A stretch of DNA of 64,000 nt. Origin: Saprospiraceae bacterium (GTDB lineage: Bacteria; Bacteroidota; Bacteroidia; Chitinophagales; Saprospiraceae). The notes under the pieces are model-generated. The model ran no database searches and was not told the origin of the DNA. It worked only from the letters and a program-made list of their open reading frames with translations. Positions 1 through 9,096 of this stretch are shown here, one piece after another (the stretch's first letter is position 1; each line of letters opens with the position of its first letter). The DNA is taken from NCBI GenBank assembly GCA_019187225.1, contig JABAQQ010000011.1, positions 1 to 64,000 on the forward strand. Reading direction: 5' to 3'. The position numbers were made by a program, and so were the translations under genes.

Positions 1-26
1 TTATATTTGTCCCGTATATACATGAT

Positions 27-79
27 AACCTCCTGTTTTTGTGATTCGACACCACTAAAATACAGGAGGTTCTTTTTTT
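27..79 (+). terminator. Rho-independent terminator of an upstream gene outside the window
   Basis: A perfect 10-bp inverted repeat (AACCTCCTGT at 27-36, ACAGGAGGTT at 62-71) with a 25-nt loop is followed directly by C and seven T. It should end a plus-strand transcript whose gene lies left of the window. Confidence 0.7.
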
Positions 80-94
80 GACCCAAAATAAAAT

Positions 95-121
95 GAGTCA
101 CCCCAAAATTCGGGATGACTC
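95..121. terminator. Short hairpin upstream of rmlA, possibly bidirectional terminator
   Basis: GAGTCA (95-100) pairs with TGACTC (116-121), with further CCC/GGG pairing inside. T-rich stretches lie on both sides. It separates the preceding terminator from the A/C-rich leader of rmlA. Confidence 0.4.
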
Positions 122-177
122 ATGTTTTTGCCCTTCCAAACCCAACTCCGATAACTGCTAACCAACCACCACCACGC

Positions 178-1044
178 ATGAAAGGCATCATACTCGCCGG
201 CGGCCTCGGCACCCGGCTCTACCCATTGACCCTCGCTTTGAGCAAACAACTCATGCCTGTGTACGACAAGCCGATGATCTATTATCCGCTCAGTACCCTG
301 ATGCTGGCGGGTATCCGCGACGTGCTCATCATTTCCACGCCCTACGACCTGCCCAAGTTCCGCCAGCTCTTCGGCGACGGTAGCGAGCTGGGCATGAATT
401 TTTCCTATGTGGAACAACACATTCCCAATGGCCTCGCACAAGCCTTCGTTCTGGGAGAAAATTTCATCGGAAAAGATCCCGCTTCGCTGATACTGGGCGA
501 CAATATCTTTTACGGGGCAGGCCTCGGTGAAATGGTCCGCTCCTGCGTCAATCCCGACGGCGGCATTATTTTCGCCTACCAGGTAGCCGATCCGGAGCGG
601 TATGGAGTGGTGGAATTCGACAAAAATTTTAAGGCCGTCAGCATCGAGGAAAAGCCGAAACAACCGAAAAGCCAATACGCCGTGCCCGGGCTTTATTTTT
701 ACGACAACAGCGTGGTGGAAGTGGCCAAAAACCTCCAACCCAGTCCGCGCGGCGAATACGAAATAACCGATGTGAACAAATATTATTTACAGAAAAACAA
801 ACTCGAAGTACGCGTCATGGGGCGCGGCTATGCCTGGCTCGACACCGGTACCCATGAATCGCTCATGCAGGCCGGACAATTCGTGCAGGCGATCGAAGCC
901 CGGCAGGGATTGAAGATCGGCTGCATCGAAGAAATTGCCTGGGAAATGGGATTTATTGACGATGCCGGCCTGGAGCGACTGGGACAGAAATATCTGAAGA
1001 GCGGCTACGGCGAATATCTGCTCAATATTTTGAAACTTATGTGA
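178..1044 (+). CDS. rfbA: Glucose-1-phosphate thymidylyltransferase
   Basis: Makes dTDP-glucose from dTTP and glucose 1-phosphate, the first step of dTDP-L-rhamnose synthesis for surface polysaccharide, in the cytoplasm. The protein opens with [16 protein letters not shown], the nucleotide-binding signature of the family, followed by [17 protein letters not shown]. The length of 288 residues is normal for RmlA. An ATG at 115 would add 21 residues ahead of the conserved start, so the ATG at 178 is preferred. The leader just before it is A/C-rich with almost no G. No rmlB, rmlC or rmlD is adjacent; they may lie left of the window. Family assignment is very secure. Confidence 0.95.
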   Translation: MKGIILAGGLGTRLYPLTLALSKQLMPVYDKPMIYYPLSTLMLAGIRDVLIISTPYDLPKFRQLFGDGSELGMNFSYVEQHIPNGLAQAFVLGENFIGKDPASLILGDNIFYGAGLGEMVRSCVNPDGGIIFAYQVADPERYGVVEFDKNFKAVSIEEKPKQPKSQYAVPGLYFYDNSVVEVAKNLQPSPRGEYEITDVNKYYLQKNKLEVRVMGRGYAWLDTGTHESLMQAGQFVQAIEARQGLKIGCIEEIAWEMGFIDDAGLERLGQKYLKSGYGEYLLNILKLM

Positions 1045-1088
1045 GATTCCAGTTGTGGATAACTCCTGTTAGCCTGTAAATCAGAAAA

Positions 1089-1646
1089 ATGGAAATATTA
1101 TTTGGCCTTTTTATCCTGGCTGTTCTCATCGTTGGCCTCCTCTATCGCCGCAGGCAAAACAAGACCTGGATACGGGAAGAGCGCTACGACGAAAGCGGCG
1201 CCTGGGTGGACAAACGGGCCGGCGAGCGGGGCACATATGGCTCCCTCGATGCGGAAATGGAAGCAGAACGCCGCCATTTGAGACGCAAAGACCAGGTGAA
1301 TGAACTTTCCCGCCTGATCCGCAATTACGCCATCGAGCATTATCCGGGCTTTCATGAACTGAGCGACGCGCAGATCATGGATTATAGCAATTTTGTGAAA
1401 GCGCAAGCCGCGCCATTTGTGACCATGACGGAGCAATTACTCCTGGGCAAAAAATCCGGCGCCGCCACCCGAACGACTTCAGATACGCCACATGTCGTAG
1501 CGGTGAAAAAATTGATCCTGGATTTCTCGTACCGCCATTTCCCGGGACTACTGGATTTAGAAATTGAAACCATCAAGGAATTCGACCGGTATGCAGGATT
1601 CCTGGCTGCTGACCTGCTAGCAAAAATCGAAGCGCTCAAAGCTTGA
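1089..1646 (+). CDS. Membrane-anchored hypothetical protein
   Basis: 185 residues. Residues 3-19 are a hydrophobic segment followed by RRRQNK, which predicts one N-terminal membrane anchor with the rest in the cytoplasm. The soluble part is charged and probably helical, with two similar stretches (around HYPGFHEL and HFPGLLDL) that suggest an internal duplication of about 80 residues. It starts 44 bp after rmlA and may be cotranscribed with it. I do not recognise the family. Confidence 0.75.
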   Translation: MEILFGLFILAVLIVGLLYRRRQNKTWIREERYDESGAWVDKRAGERGTYGSLDAEMEAERRHLRRKDQVNELSRLIRNYAIEHYPGFHELSDAQIMDYSNFVKAQAAPFVTMTEQLLLGKKSGAATRTTSDTPHVVAVKKLILDFSYRHFPGLLDLEIETIKEFDRYAGFLAADLLAKIEALKA

Positions 1647-1659
1647 AACCCGCCACAAG

Positions 1660-2337
1660 TCATTTATTTTTTATCAACCGCAGCGCCTCCCGCCGTGTCA
1701 GGGGCGCCAGGCGGTTGGCCTCCACGAACTGCCGCACCGCTTCGGGATCGGTCCGGGAATATTGCCGCAGCGCCCACCCCGCGCCTTTTTGCAGAAAAAA
1801 CTCCTTCGAACCGGCTACGCGGCGCACATAATCGAACAACAGCAGAGTGTCTGTCTTGTCCTTGTAGGTCAGTTGGAAGATCAGGCAGACCCGCTGCAGC
1901 CAGATATTACCGGAATCCATCCAGCGTTCCGTAACGGGCCGGGTCAGTTCAGGGAAACGCCTGAAATGTTGTCCGACGAGTTTGTTCACCCAATCCACCG
2001 TGTCCCACCATGAGCGGCTCAGGATGAGTTCCTCCAAAAAATCAATGAAATCCGCCGACTGTTTTTTAAGCGCTTTTTCCACTGTCTGCAATGCAAAATA
2101 GTGCATTTCCCGGTGGTCGTCCTCAAAGCACAAGCGGGCGAGTGTTTTCAGATCATCGCCTTCCGGCAAACCGTGTTGTTGATGGATCTCTTTTGTCAAG
2201 GCCATCCACTGCGGCATTTTCAGACCGAAAAACTCGAATTGGTTGCGCAGATACCACATCTGCGTCTGGGCCATTTCAGGGTTGCCTTTTTCGCGGAAGG
2301 TGTCGCGGACAAATTGAAAATAAGCGTGGGGGGGCAT
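1660..2337 (-). CDS. AlkD-like DNA alkylation repair protein
   Basis: 225 residues, the usual size of the HEAT-like-repeat DNA glycosylases (AlkC/AlkD family) that remove alkylated bases without flipping them out. The N-terminal helices contain MWYLRNQFEFFGLKMPQ, close to the family opening (Y-K-QF-F-G-K-P). The segment SRSWWDTVDWV (about residues 107-117) carries the Trp and Asp residues expected at the active site. Convergent with the gene to its left and co-oriented with the hypothetical gene at 2377. No alkylation-response regulator is nearby. Confidence 0.88.
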   Translation of the reverse strand: MPPHAYFQFVRDTFREKGNPEMAQTQMWYLRNQFEFFGLKMPQWMALTKEIHQQHGLPEGDDLKTLARLCFEDDHREMHYFALQTVEKALKKQSADFIDFLEELILSRSWWDTVDWVNKLVGQHFRRFPELTRPVTERWMDSGNIWLQRVCLIFQLTYKDKTDTLLLFDYVRRVAGSKEFFLQKGAGWALRQYSRTDPEAVRQFVEANRLAPLTRREALRLIKNK

Positions 2338-2376
2338 GAATGGAAGGGTTTGCAGTGTAGCGCAAAGAAAAAAATT

Positions 2377-3135
2377 TCAGGTCGTTACGAACCGGCAAAA
2401 ATCTTCCGCCAGCAATAGGGTTTTTCCCTGAAAATGCCGTGCCGGATGCAGGTGTTTTTTCATCAGACTCCCGATTTCGCCGTCTTTTTCCAAAAACGTC
2501 ATGAGGGTTCGGATCACTTTAAAATAGCGGGGCAGGTCGTTTTGCTGCGGAATGTCGCGCGCACCGAAATGTGCCATTGCCTTTTGAAATGCGGGGAAGT
2601 CGTAGGGCGCATACGACTCCGGGTAGCGGAAGGCGAGATACAACGCGATCATCCGGTAGTCGTCGTGGTAGTGGTTGTTTTCGGGGCTGAGCGGGTGGTC
2701 GCGCCGGTAGTCGCGCAGCAACTCGTCGCATCCGAATAAAAACCGCCCGATGCGCCCTTCCACTTCGCGCGTTTCAGTGAACAGATCGTCGAACATCAGC
2801 CGCACAGTTTGGGGATAATACCGCCAGAATTCGAGCATCATTTTTTTCGGAAACCATTGTTCCGTCTGCCAGAGCCGGCGTGTTTCGGAATTTTGAAAAC
2901 AACGGTCGAACATGGCCACCGGATCGGCAGCATCGGGGTTCCAGTTGGCCTGGAAATGTTGCAGCGATTCCCATTTGTACACGAAGGGGTGGTGGCGGGT
3001 GTCGGTCAGCCATTTTTTGTAGGCGGCGATGGAGGAGTGGATTTTGGCGAGGAGCATTTTTTGGGTCGAATTTACAAAGTGTGCATGGATTGCAGGCAAC
3101 ATGAATAATGCATAACTTGCAGGGTCGGCGCCCAA
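2377..3135 (-). CDS. Conserved hypothetical protein
   Basis: Up to 252 residues. The Met at residue 28 (start 3054, MLLAKIHSSIAAYKKW) is a more natural beginning than the upstream Met codons, so the true protein may be about 225 residues. It is rich in aromatic and charged residues, without signal peptide or membrane segment. The pattern YKWESLQHFQANW and the SYAPYDFPAF stretch remind me of helical modules in front of some Bacteroidota McrB-like ATPases, but this is a weak impression and no function is claimed. It lies 39 bp upstream of the AlkD-like gene, on the same strand. Confidence 0.65.
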   Translation of the reverse strand: MGADPASYALFMLPAIHAHFVNSTQKMLLAKIHSSIAAYKKWLTDTRHHPFVYKWESLQHFQANWNPDAADPVAMFDRCFQNSETRRLWQTEQWFPKKMMLEFWRYYPQTVRLMFDDLFTETREVEGRIGRFLFGCDELLRDYRRDHPLSPENNHYHDDYRMIALYLAFRYPESYAPYDFPAFQKAMAHFGARDIPQQNDLPRYFKVIRTLMTFLEKDGEIGSLMKKHLHPARHFQGKTLLLAEDFCRFVTT

Positions 3136-3228
3136 ACTAAACGGTGTTTCTCTTTTTCAAAAATTCGCAATAACAATCAGGAACTCTTCCTCGACATCAG
3201 ACGGCTGATCGAAGATGCCCGCGCTGCG

Positions 3229-4185
3229 GTGAGCCAAACCATCAATGTCGGCCTGACACTGATGTACTGGAATATCGGCAAGCGGATCAACGAAGAAGTG
3301 CTGAAACAGGAGCGCGCGGAATATGGCAAAGCAATTGTTGCGACACTGTCACAACAATTGACAGAGGAGTACGGTAAAGGCTACACCGAAAAGAGCCTGC
3401 GCCGGATGATCCAATTCCACGAATGTTTTCCTGACCTGAAAATTGTCGCGACAGCGTCGCGACAATTAAGCTGGTCGCATTTTGTGGAGATCATCCCCCT
3501 TAAAACTGACCTCGAACGCGACTTCTACACCCAAATGTGCCGCATCGAACGATGGAATGTGCGTACCCTGCGCAAAAAAATCCAATCCATGCTCTTCGAG
3601 CGCACTGCCATCTCCAAAAAACCGGCAGAACTGGCCAGAAAGGAACTGCAAACCCTTCGGGAAGAAGACCAACTCAGCCCCGACCTCGTGTTTCGCAATC
3701 CGTATGTACTCGATTTCCTGGGCTTGAAAGATACCTATCAGGAAAAAGACCTGGAACAAGCCATCCTGAACAAACTGGAACACTTTCTGCTGGAACTGGG
3801 AGCCGGTTTCACATTTGTGGAACGGCAAAAGCGCATGATCATCGACGGCAAAGATTACAAACTCGACCTGCTTTTTTACCACCGCAAATTGAAGCGCCTC
3901 GTCGCCATAGACCTCAAAATCGGGCCTTTCGAAGCGGCCTACAAGGGTCAGATGGAACTCTACCTGCGCTGGCTGGAAAAGCACGAAACCGAAGCCGACG
4001 AGGGGCTACCTATCGGGCTGATCCTCTGCGCAGAAGGCAACACCGAACAAATCGAATTGCTTCAATTAGATGCGACCAATATCAAAGTGGCGCAATACAT
4101 CACTCAGTACCTGCCTAAAGATTTGTTGAAACGGAAACTGCACCAGTTTGTGGCGGCATCGCGGAAGCAACTGGACAACAAATAG
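3229..4185 (+). CDS. YhcG/DUF1016-type PD-(D/E)XK nuclease family protein, start codon uncertain
   Basis: 318 residues from a GTG. The N-terminal helical DUF1016 region (LMYWNIGKRINEE, YGKGYTEKSLRRM) is followed by a C-terminal nuclease-like domain with KLDLLFYH and AIDLKIG, the Asp and D-x-K elements of the PD-(D/E)XK fold. Such proteins often sit near restriction and other accessory genes. Family-like sequence (NNNQELFLDIRRLIEDARAA) continues in frame for at least 20 codons upstream of the GTG to about 3166, yet the frame (open from 3109) holds no ATG. The native start is therefore lost, non-canonical (ATT at 3163), or the GTG gives a trimmed protein. Confidence 0.82.
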   Translation: MSQTINVGLTLMYWNIGKRINEEVLKQERAEYGKAIVATLSQQLTEEYGKGYTEKSLRRMIQFHECFPDLKIVATASRQLSWSHFVEIIPLKTDLERDFYTQMCRIERWNVRTLRKKIQSMLFERTAISKKPAELARKELQTLREEDQLSPDLVFRNPYVLDFLGLKDTYQEKDLEQAILNKLEHFLLELGAGFTFVERQKRMIIDGKDYKLDLLFYHRKLKRLVAIDLKIGPFEAAYKGQMELYLRWLEKHETEADEGLPIGLILCAEGNTEQIELLQLDATNIKVAQYITQYLPKDLLKRKLHQFVAASRKQLDNK

Positions 4186-4198
4186 CCGGTAGAAATTT

Positions 4199-4503
4199 GA
4201 TCATGTGTCGGGCTGGAAAGCGCCTGGCGCAACGCTTACAAACTCAAACTGATTTTCAAAAACGGTGACCGCCGATTTTTCCCGTATGCCTATATTTCGG
4301 AAGTCGGCTTTGATGTCGAAGGCAAACTGACCATCCTCACCGCCGAACGGGAAATCATCATCGAGGGCCGGGGTTTGGACAACCTGGAGGAGTGGCTTTT
4401 TGAAAGCAAGGTGCGATGGGTGAAGGAGGATAACCGCTCGATGGACCCTTATGAGGAGAATATTTTTGTGGCGAAGATTGAGGTGAGGGATAGGCGGCAG
4501 TAA
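4199..4503 (+). pseudogene. Startless coding remnant downstream of the YhcG-like gene
   Basis: The frame ending in TAA at 4501-4503 reads about 97 residues of protein-like sequence (AWRNAYKLKLIFKNGDRR, then EGKLTILTAEREIIIEGRG and EEWLFESKVRWVKED). It looks like a small beta-rich domain protein. There is no ATG, GTG or TTG between the in-frame stop at 4198 and the conserved-looking region, so its 5' end appears lost. I do not recognise the family. Confidence 0.55.
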
Positions 4504-4511
4504 CGCTTTGG

Positions 4512-4844
4512 CTAATATTCATTTGCCAGCATCACCGTCATCACCCGTTCCGTCACCTCCGGATCAGCCGGGTCTTCACTTCCAAATGTCATACTTTTAT
4601 CGTAGTAGTCAATTTTCCAGAAAATACGCTCCCTTTTAAAATCGAATGCCCCAAAGTCATGCTCTTCGTATGGATCGTTGTCTTCCGAAAAAGCGTTGAA
4701 GGTTTTAACCAGCTTGAACACCTGAAACTGGTCTTCCGGGGGTAAACCCTGTATGCCTTGCGTCATATACACATGGCCGCCCTGCCATGCGGCTTTTCGG
4801 AATTCATCGTTCAGTTGGGCGATCCTCTCGGCCTTATTTCCCAT
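4512..4844 (-). CDS. DUF3768-like small protein
   Basis: 110 residues beginning MGNKAERIAQLNDEFRK and containing GGHVYMTQGIQGL, FSEDNDPYEEHDFGAF, IDYYDKSMTFGSEDP and RVMTVMLANEY, which is the DUF3768 pattern. The function is unknown; the family is common on plasmids and integrated elements, mainly of Proteobacteria. That fits the accessory character of this stretch. Convergent with the startless fragment and separated from it by 8 bp. Confidence 0.8.
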   Translation of the reverse strand: MGNKAERIAQLNDEFRKAAWQGGHVYMTQGIQGLPPEDQFQVFKLVKTFNAFSEDNDPYEEHDFGAFDFKRERIFWKIDYYDKSMTFGSEDPADPEVTERVMTVMLANEY

Positions 4845-4953
4845 ATCGCAGACTCTCCTTTCAGGAATACAAAATCTGTATGGGCATTACCCCAAATTGT
4901 CAAGCCCGGTCACTACGCTATCACAAGCTGCATAAGAAGATGGTTCACGTTAG

Positions 4954-7900
4954 CTAATTTTTTACAACCGAAACAATCTTGACAAACTCATTTCCAGCAA
5001 TCTTCAAATGAAAGGTCCCGCTCGGCAATTTGTCAAGTAATAAAGTTCGTGAAGCCCCGTCAGGCACAAACGAGTTGTCCTCCAAAACCAATCTACCGAG
5101 GTTGTCGAAAATCTGCACCTGCGTTGTGATGCTTCCTTCACATCGGATGTTGAGAGTACCCTGCGTTGGATTGGGCGAGACAGTTAGTTTGTATTTGCTG
5201 TCAAGGTCAGCGGTAGAAACAATGATTGTTACCACGACAGCATCAGTAGCAGTACAGCCTGAACCGTTAGTTACGGTCACAGAGTAAGTCCCCATCGAAT
5301 TTACTGTAATTGTAGGAGTGTTTGCTCCTGTTGACCAAAGATAGGTCAGCCCCGGTCCTGTTGCATTAAGAACCGCTACCTGTCCCTGTTGCAGAGTAGT
5401 ATCAACACCTAAATTAACTGCTGGAAGGGGATTAACAATCACTTGAGTAGAAACAGGTGCGGAAGCACAGCCCGTCGTTGTTCCTGTCACAGTGTAAGTC
5501 GTTATTGTGGTCGGGTTGACGCTGATGCTGCTGCCCGTCATCCCATTGCTCCATAGGTAAGTCGCTGCTCCACTTGCTGTCAAGGTCGCCGACTGCCCGG
5601 CGCAAATGGTATCGCTACTCACCAATACAATTGGTACAGGATTAACCGTCACTTGGGCGGAAGCGGGCGCAGAGGCACAGCCCGCTGTTGTTCCTGTCAC
5701 GGTGTAAGTTGTTGTGGCGGTCGGGCTGACGGTGATGCTGTTGGTTGTTGCCAAGTTGCTCCACAGGTAAGTCGCTGCTCCGTTCGCTGTCAAGGTCGCT
5801 GACTGCCCGGCGCAAATGGTCGGGCTGTTCACCGTTACGGTAGGAATAGGATTAACCGTCACTGATGTTATTGGTGAAGCATCAGTACAGCCATTGATGT
5901 CAGTGATAGTGACCGAGTATTGCCCTGTGGTTGATACAGGAATATTTTGCGTAGTCGCTCCGTTGCTCCACAAATAGGAACTTGCTGAACTTGCCATAAG
6001 TATCACCGAGCCTCCTTGACAAAATGTAGTCGGCCCGTCTGGAGTGATGGTCGCTGTCGGCAAAGGGAGCACTGTCACAGGGACAGCAGACAAGGAAGCT
6101 GCCGTGCAACCGGCGGCATTGCTCACAGTGACCGAATACTGCCCGGCGGTTGAGACGGTGATACTTTGAGTGGTCGCTCCGTTGCTCCACAAATAGGAAC
6201 TCGCTGCACTTGATGTGAGCATTACTGAACCGCCTTGACAGAATGGAGCAGGCATATTAGGAGTGATGTTCGGCGGAGGAGGTGTGGGGTTTACTATAAC
6301 CGTGACAGCAGTTGATGAAGCTGAGCATCCACTCGCATTACTTACAGTAACCGAGTAATTTCCAGAAGTTGTAACCATGATGCTTTGAGTAGTTGCTCCG
6401 TTGCTCCACAGATAAGAATTTGCTGTACTTGCTTCGAGTATAACTGAACTCCCCTGACATAGTGTAGTCGAGCCAACTACATTGATGGTCGGAGTTGCTA
6501 ATTGGCAAAGTTTTTCAATGAAGGCATCAGAGTAAATAAAAGGTCCACCCATATAAACAGGGGTCAGATAGAAAGTGCCGTTAGTGGGGTCAAAGTCAGC
6601 GTTAATAGAAAAAAAACGACCTGTTGTATAGACATTTCCGCTATCATCAACATCAATGGCCGCTCCTCCATCCTCAATTCCACCTCCCATTCGCGCTGCC
6701 CATACGAAATCTCCTGAAGGATTAAGTTTAGAGATAAAAATATCTTCTTCGCCTGCTGAACCTAATGTATATACCCCATCGCCGGGGTCGAAATCAGCTG
6801 CACCCCAAAAATTTCCAGTTGTATAAATATTCTGATTGGAATCAAGAGTAATAGATACCCCTGCATCGCCAAATCCTCCACCCATTTTTTTAGCCCAAAT
6901 GAAATCTCCATTTGCATCAAGTTTGGACACAAAAATATCAAAATAGCCCAAGCCGCTAGTCATATTATACGTTCCAAAAGGACTAGGGTTAAAATCAACC
7001 GTACCAGTGAAAGTTCCTGTTGTAATAACATTGCTGTTGTCATCCAATGCGATAGAGTTAGATTCCACACTTGAACCACTAAATTGCTTTGCCCAAATAA
7101 AATTTCCAGAAGGGTCAAGTTTGGAAATAAAGGCATTGTTATTAGAGACAGCAGTTAAATTGAAAGTTTGAGGGCCGGGATCAAAATCAACCGTCCCACC
7201 AAAATACCCAGCGGTGTGGACATTTCCACCTGCATCAACAGCTATAGACAAACCTCTTTCGCCGGATGTTCCACTAAATTGTTTCGCCCAAAGAAAATTG
7301 CCAGAGGCATCGAGAGTGCACACAAAAATATCTTCTGAAATACCAGAGGAAGAGAGATTAAAGGTTCCCGGGCCTGGATCAAAATCGGCCGTATATCGAA
7401 AAAAACCTGTTATTGAAATATTTCCAATCGCATTCAATGCGATTGAGAAAGCAATATCAGTACCGCCCCCACCTAATCGTTTTGCCCAAATGAGATCTCC
7501 AGAAGCATTCAACTTAACAACAAATATATCTTCGTTGGCTGCGGCAGTTAGATTGAAAGCCCCGGGGCCGGGGTCAAAATCAGCTGTACCAGAGAACTGT
7601 CCCGTGATGTAAATATTTCCATTAGCATCCAGTGCAATAGCACGTGGCACGTCAGTAGAAGTTCCGCCAAATTGTTTTGCCCAGAGAAAGTTTCCAGAGG
7701 CATTAAGTTTCGACACATAAGCATCTTGGTTACCAAAAGAAGTAAGATTGTAGGTCCCGGTATTGGGGTCATCACTTGGATTAAAATCGGCAGTACTATT
7801 AAACGAGCCTATTGTGAAGACATCTCCGTTTGTATCTACGGCAATTCCGCGACCTATTTCTTCGCTCAGCCCACCCAATTGTTTTGCCCAAAGAAAATTG

Positions 7901-7971
7901 AAATTTTGAGCATTTACATTAATGCTCAAGCCCAAAAAGGCGAGCAATGTGATGGCGGAAAGTTGTTTCAT
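4954..7971 (-). CDS. Secreted SBBP-repeat and Ig-like-repeat protein with type IX sorting domain
   Basis: 1005 residues. The signal peptide MKQLSAITLLAFLGLSINVNAQ is followed, over roughly residues 25-490, by about seven SBBP-type beta-propeller repeats of 60-65 residues (GNFLWAKQFGG, AIALDANGNIYITG, ADFDPGPG, DIFVSKLNASG). Residues about 495-910 hold six or seven Ig-like modules of about 70 residues (CQGGSVMLTSS, YLWSNGATTQSI, GQYSVTVSNAAGC). The last 80 residues (LTVSPNPTQGTLNI to FVKIVSVVKN) are a Por-secretion C-terminal sorting domain, so the protein should cross the outer membrane through T9SS and be anchored or released at the surface. Probable role: adhesion or polymer binding. The Ig modules are very similar at DNA level, a substrate for recombination. 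Confidence 0.92.
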   Translation of the reverse strand: MKQLSAITLLAFLGLSINVNAQNFNFLWAKQLGGLSEEIGRGIAVDTNGDVFTIGSFNSTADFNPSDDPNTGTYNLTSFGNQDAYVSKLNASGNFLWAKQFGGTSTDVPRAIALDANGNIYITGQFSGTADFDPGPGAFNLTAAANEDIFVVKLNASGDLIWAKRLGGGGTDIAFSIALNAIGNISITGFFRYTADFDPGPGTFNLSSSGISEDIFVCTLDASGNFLWAKQFSGTSGERGLSIAVDAGGNVHTAGYFGGTVDFDPGPQTFNLTAVSNNNAFISKLDPSGNFIWAKQFSGSSVESNSIALDDNSNVITTGTFTGTVDFNPSPFGTYNMTSGLGYFDIFVSKLDANGDFIWAKKMGGGFGDAGVSITLDSNQNIYTTGNFWGAADFDPGDGVYTLGSAGEEDIFISKLNPSGDFVWAARMGGGIEDGGAAIDVDDSGNVYTTGRFFSINADFDPTNGTFYLTPVYMGGPFIYSDAFIEKLCQLATPTINVVGSTTLCQGSSVILEASTANSYLWSNGATTQSIMVTTSGNYSVTVSNASGCSASSTAVTVIVNPTPPPPNITPNMPAPFCQGGSVMLTSSAASSYLWSNGATTQSITVSTAGQYSVTVSNAAGCTAASLSAVPVTVLPLPTATITPDGPTTFCQGGSVILMASSASSYLWSNGATTQNIPVSTTGQYSVTITDINGCTDASPITSVTVNPIPTVTVNSPTICAGQSATLTANGAATYLWSNLATTNSITVSPTATTTYTVTGTTAGCASAPASAQVTVNPVPIVLVSSDTICAGQSATLTASGAATYLWSNGMTGSSISVNPTTITTYTVTGTTTGCASAPVSTQVIVNPLPAVNLGVDTTLQQGQVAVLNATGPGLTYLWSTGANTPTITVNSMGTYSVTVTNGSGCTATDAVVVTIIVSTADLDSKYKLTVSPNPTQGTLNIRCEGSITTQVQIFDNLGRLVLEDNSFVPDGASRTLLLDKLPSGTFHLKIAGNEFVKIVSVVKN

Positions 7972-8000
7972 GGTATCAGGTTTTAAATGTTAACTTGCTC

Positions 8001-8046
8001 AAAAAAAACATCCCCTGCTACCGGCGTTTCGGGGTAGTAGGGGATG
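8001..8046 (-). terminator. Rho-independent terminator, minus strand
   Basis: A 14-bp stem (8009-8022 with 8033-8046, one G-T pair) is followed on the minus strand by eight T (8001-8008). It should end transcripts coming from the DUF6876 gene and insulate the start of the large T9SS gene at 7971. Confidence 0.8.
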
Positions 8047-8198
8047 GTGCAAAATTTATTAAGGCTTATTGAAGGCTCAAATTTAACATTCCAAATTCAG
8101 GATTTGCAAGATTTAGACAAAAATATATCTTCAAATTAATCATGTTCCTCCTTGCTAGTCGAAGAGGCAGAGGCCCGAAAGCACCTGCCTTGCTCCGT

Positions 8199-8552
8199 TT
8201 ACCATTCGCCCGGCAACAACAAAGTGTTATTGCTGAACCACAGCGTGAACTCTTTCAGTGGAAAGTCGGTGAACTCCAGTTTGAACCGCTTCACTAAGTT
8301 GTCGTTTCCATCTTCTACCCGGATCACGGCGCTGTTGTTGTCTTTGACCGTGATTTTCCAGGCCTGAAATTCTTCGGCCTTGATCTTTTGATCCAGTTGG
8401 TTGGAAAAGACATAATCAATCAGCCAATAGGCTCCGGCATTTTCGGCCAGGTATTTTACGCCTTCGGTATAGACGAATTTTCCGAAAAGCGGATTCCGAT
8501 AAACAATGTCGCTTCCGGTGAATTGCTTTAGTTCTTCAATCATGTTAGTCAT
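8199..8552 (-). CDS. DUF6876 family protein
   Basis: 117 residues from MTNMIEELKQFTG, with YAENAGAYWLID-like, QAWKITVKDNNSAVI, FKLEFTDFPLKEFTLWF and a terminal GEW. This matches the small DUF6876 family, whose function is unknown and which is frequent on plasmids and phage-like elements. An in-frame ATG at 8594 exists, but the inner ATG follows a purine-rich stretch and begins the conserved part. First gene of the plasmid-like cluster running to about 13.1 kb. Confidence 0.75.
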   Translation of the reverse strand: MTNMIEELKQFTGSDIVYRNPLFGKFVYTEGVKYLAENAGAYWLIDYVFSNQLDQKIKAEEFQAWKITVKDNNSAVIRVEDGNDNLVKRFKLEFTDFPLKEFTLWFSNNTLLLPGEW

Positions 8553-8836
8553 GGGATTTTCCTTTCTAAAATGGGTTTTCGGGTTGTAAGGCAATCCGCA
8601 AGCGGGCTTGCGGTGTTGCGCTTACAAGCCGTTGATTGCCAAAAACCGGGGTGAACGCCGGTCAGGGCTTGGGGCAAAAAAAATACGACCCGCAGGGTGG
8701 AGGTTTTTTTAGAACCAACTCGCCTTGGCCTTGACCGGCGCGAGGGGTGCCCCCTCCTGAAAACAAAAGCGTGGCCGCTTACGGCCTCAAAAGCACAAAG
8801 GGCGGCGGGTGGGGGAAACGAACCGAAAAGGGCGTG
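8553..8836. other. Non-coding stretch of the plasmid-like region
   Basis: About 280 bp between the DUF6876 gene and the terminator at 8837. It is GC-rich and contains short hairpins such as AGGGGTGCCCCCT near 8741-8753. Reading frames here give arginine- and cysteine-rich sequence without protein-like character. No gene, promoter or known RNA was recognised. Confidence 0.4.
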
Positions 8837-8867
8837 AAAAAAACCGGGGCAGGTCACCCTGCCCCGG
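8837..8867 (-). terminator. Strong Rho-independent terminator, minus strand
   Basis: CCGGGGCAGG (8844-8853) pairs perfectly with CCTGCCCCGG (8858-8867) around a 4-nt loop and is followed on the minus strand by seven T. It sits 20 bp after the stop of the small gene at 8887-9096. Confidence 0.85.
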
Positions 8868-8886
8868 CTGGACGGCTTAGTTGCCG

Positions 8887-9096
8887 TTACTCTTTAGGCG
8901 GAAAGCCCACCAACTCGATGCGTCCGTCCACCGGGATGGGCATGGCATCCAGGATGATGTTCAACCCTGTTCCGTCTTTGTGATGGAAGGCCACGCCGAT
9001 GCGTGAGCCGATCCGGTCACTGCGTCCGTCCTGGACTTTGACGTGAATGAACAGGTCGGGTTTCCGGCCCTGGTTTTGGTTGGTATTGTCAGTCAT
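8887..9096 (-). CDS. Small mobilome-associated hypothetical protein
   Basis: 69 residues, MTDNTNQNQGRKPDLF then RIGVAFHHKDGTGLNIILDAMPI and GRIELVGFPPKE. The arrangement RIG-A-HKDG-G-LDA-P-GRI-L is familiar from small proteins of unknown function encoded on plasmids and conjugative elements. The protein has no membrane segment. Its own strong terminator follows. Coding is supported by the clean composition and the well-placed terminator. Confidence 0.7.
   Translation of the reverse strand: MTDNTNQNQGRKPDLFIHVKVQDGRSDRIGSRIGVAFHHKDGTGLNIILDAMPIPVDGRIELVGFPPKE

Noticed and set aside
8549-8857. 102-codon minus-strand frame in the plasmid-like region
   Set aside because: It runs through a hairpin-rich non-coding stretch and overlaps the DUF6876 start; the composition is not protein-like.
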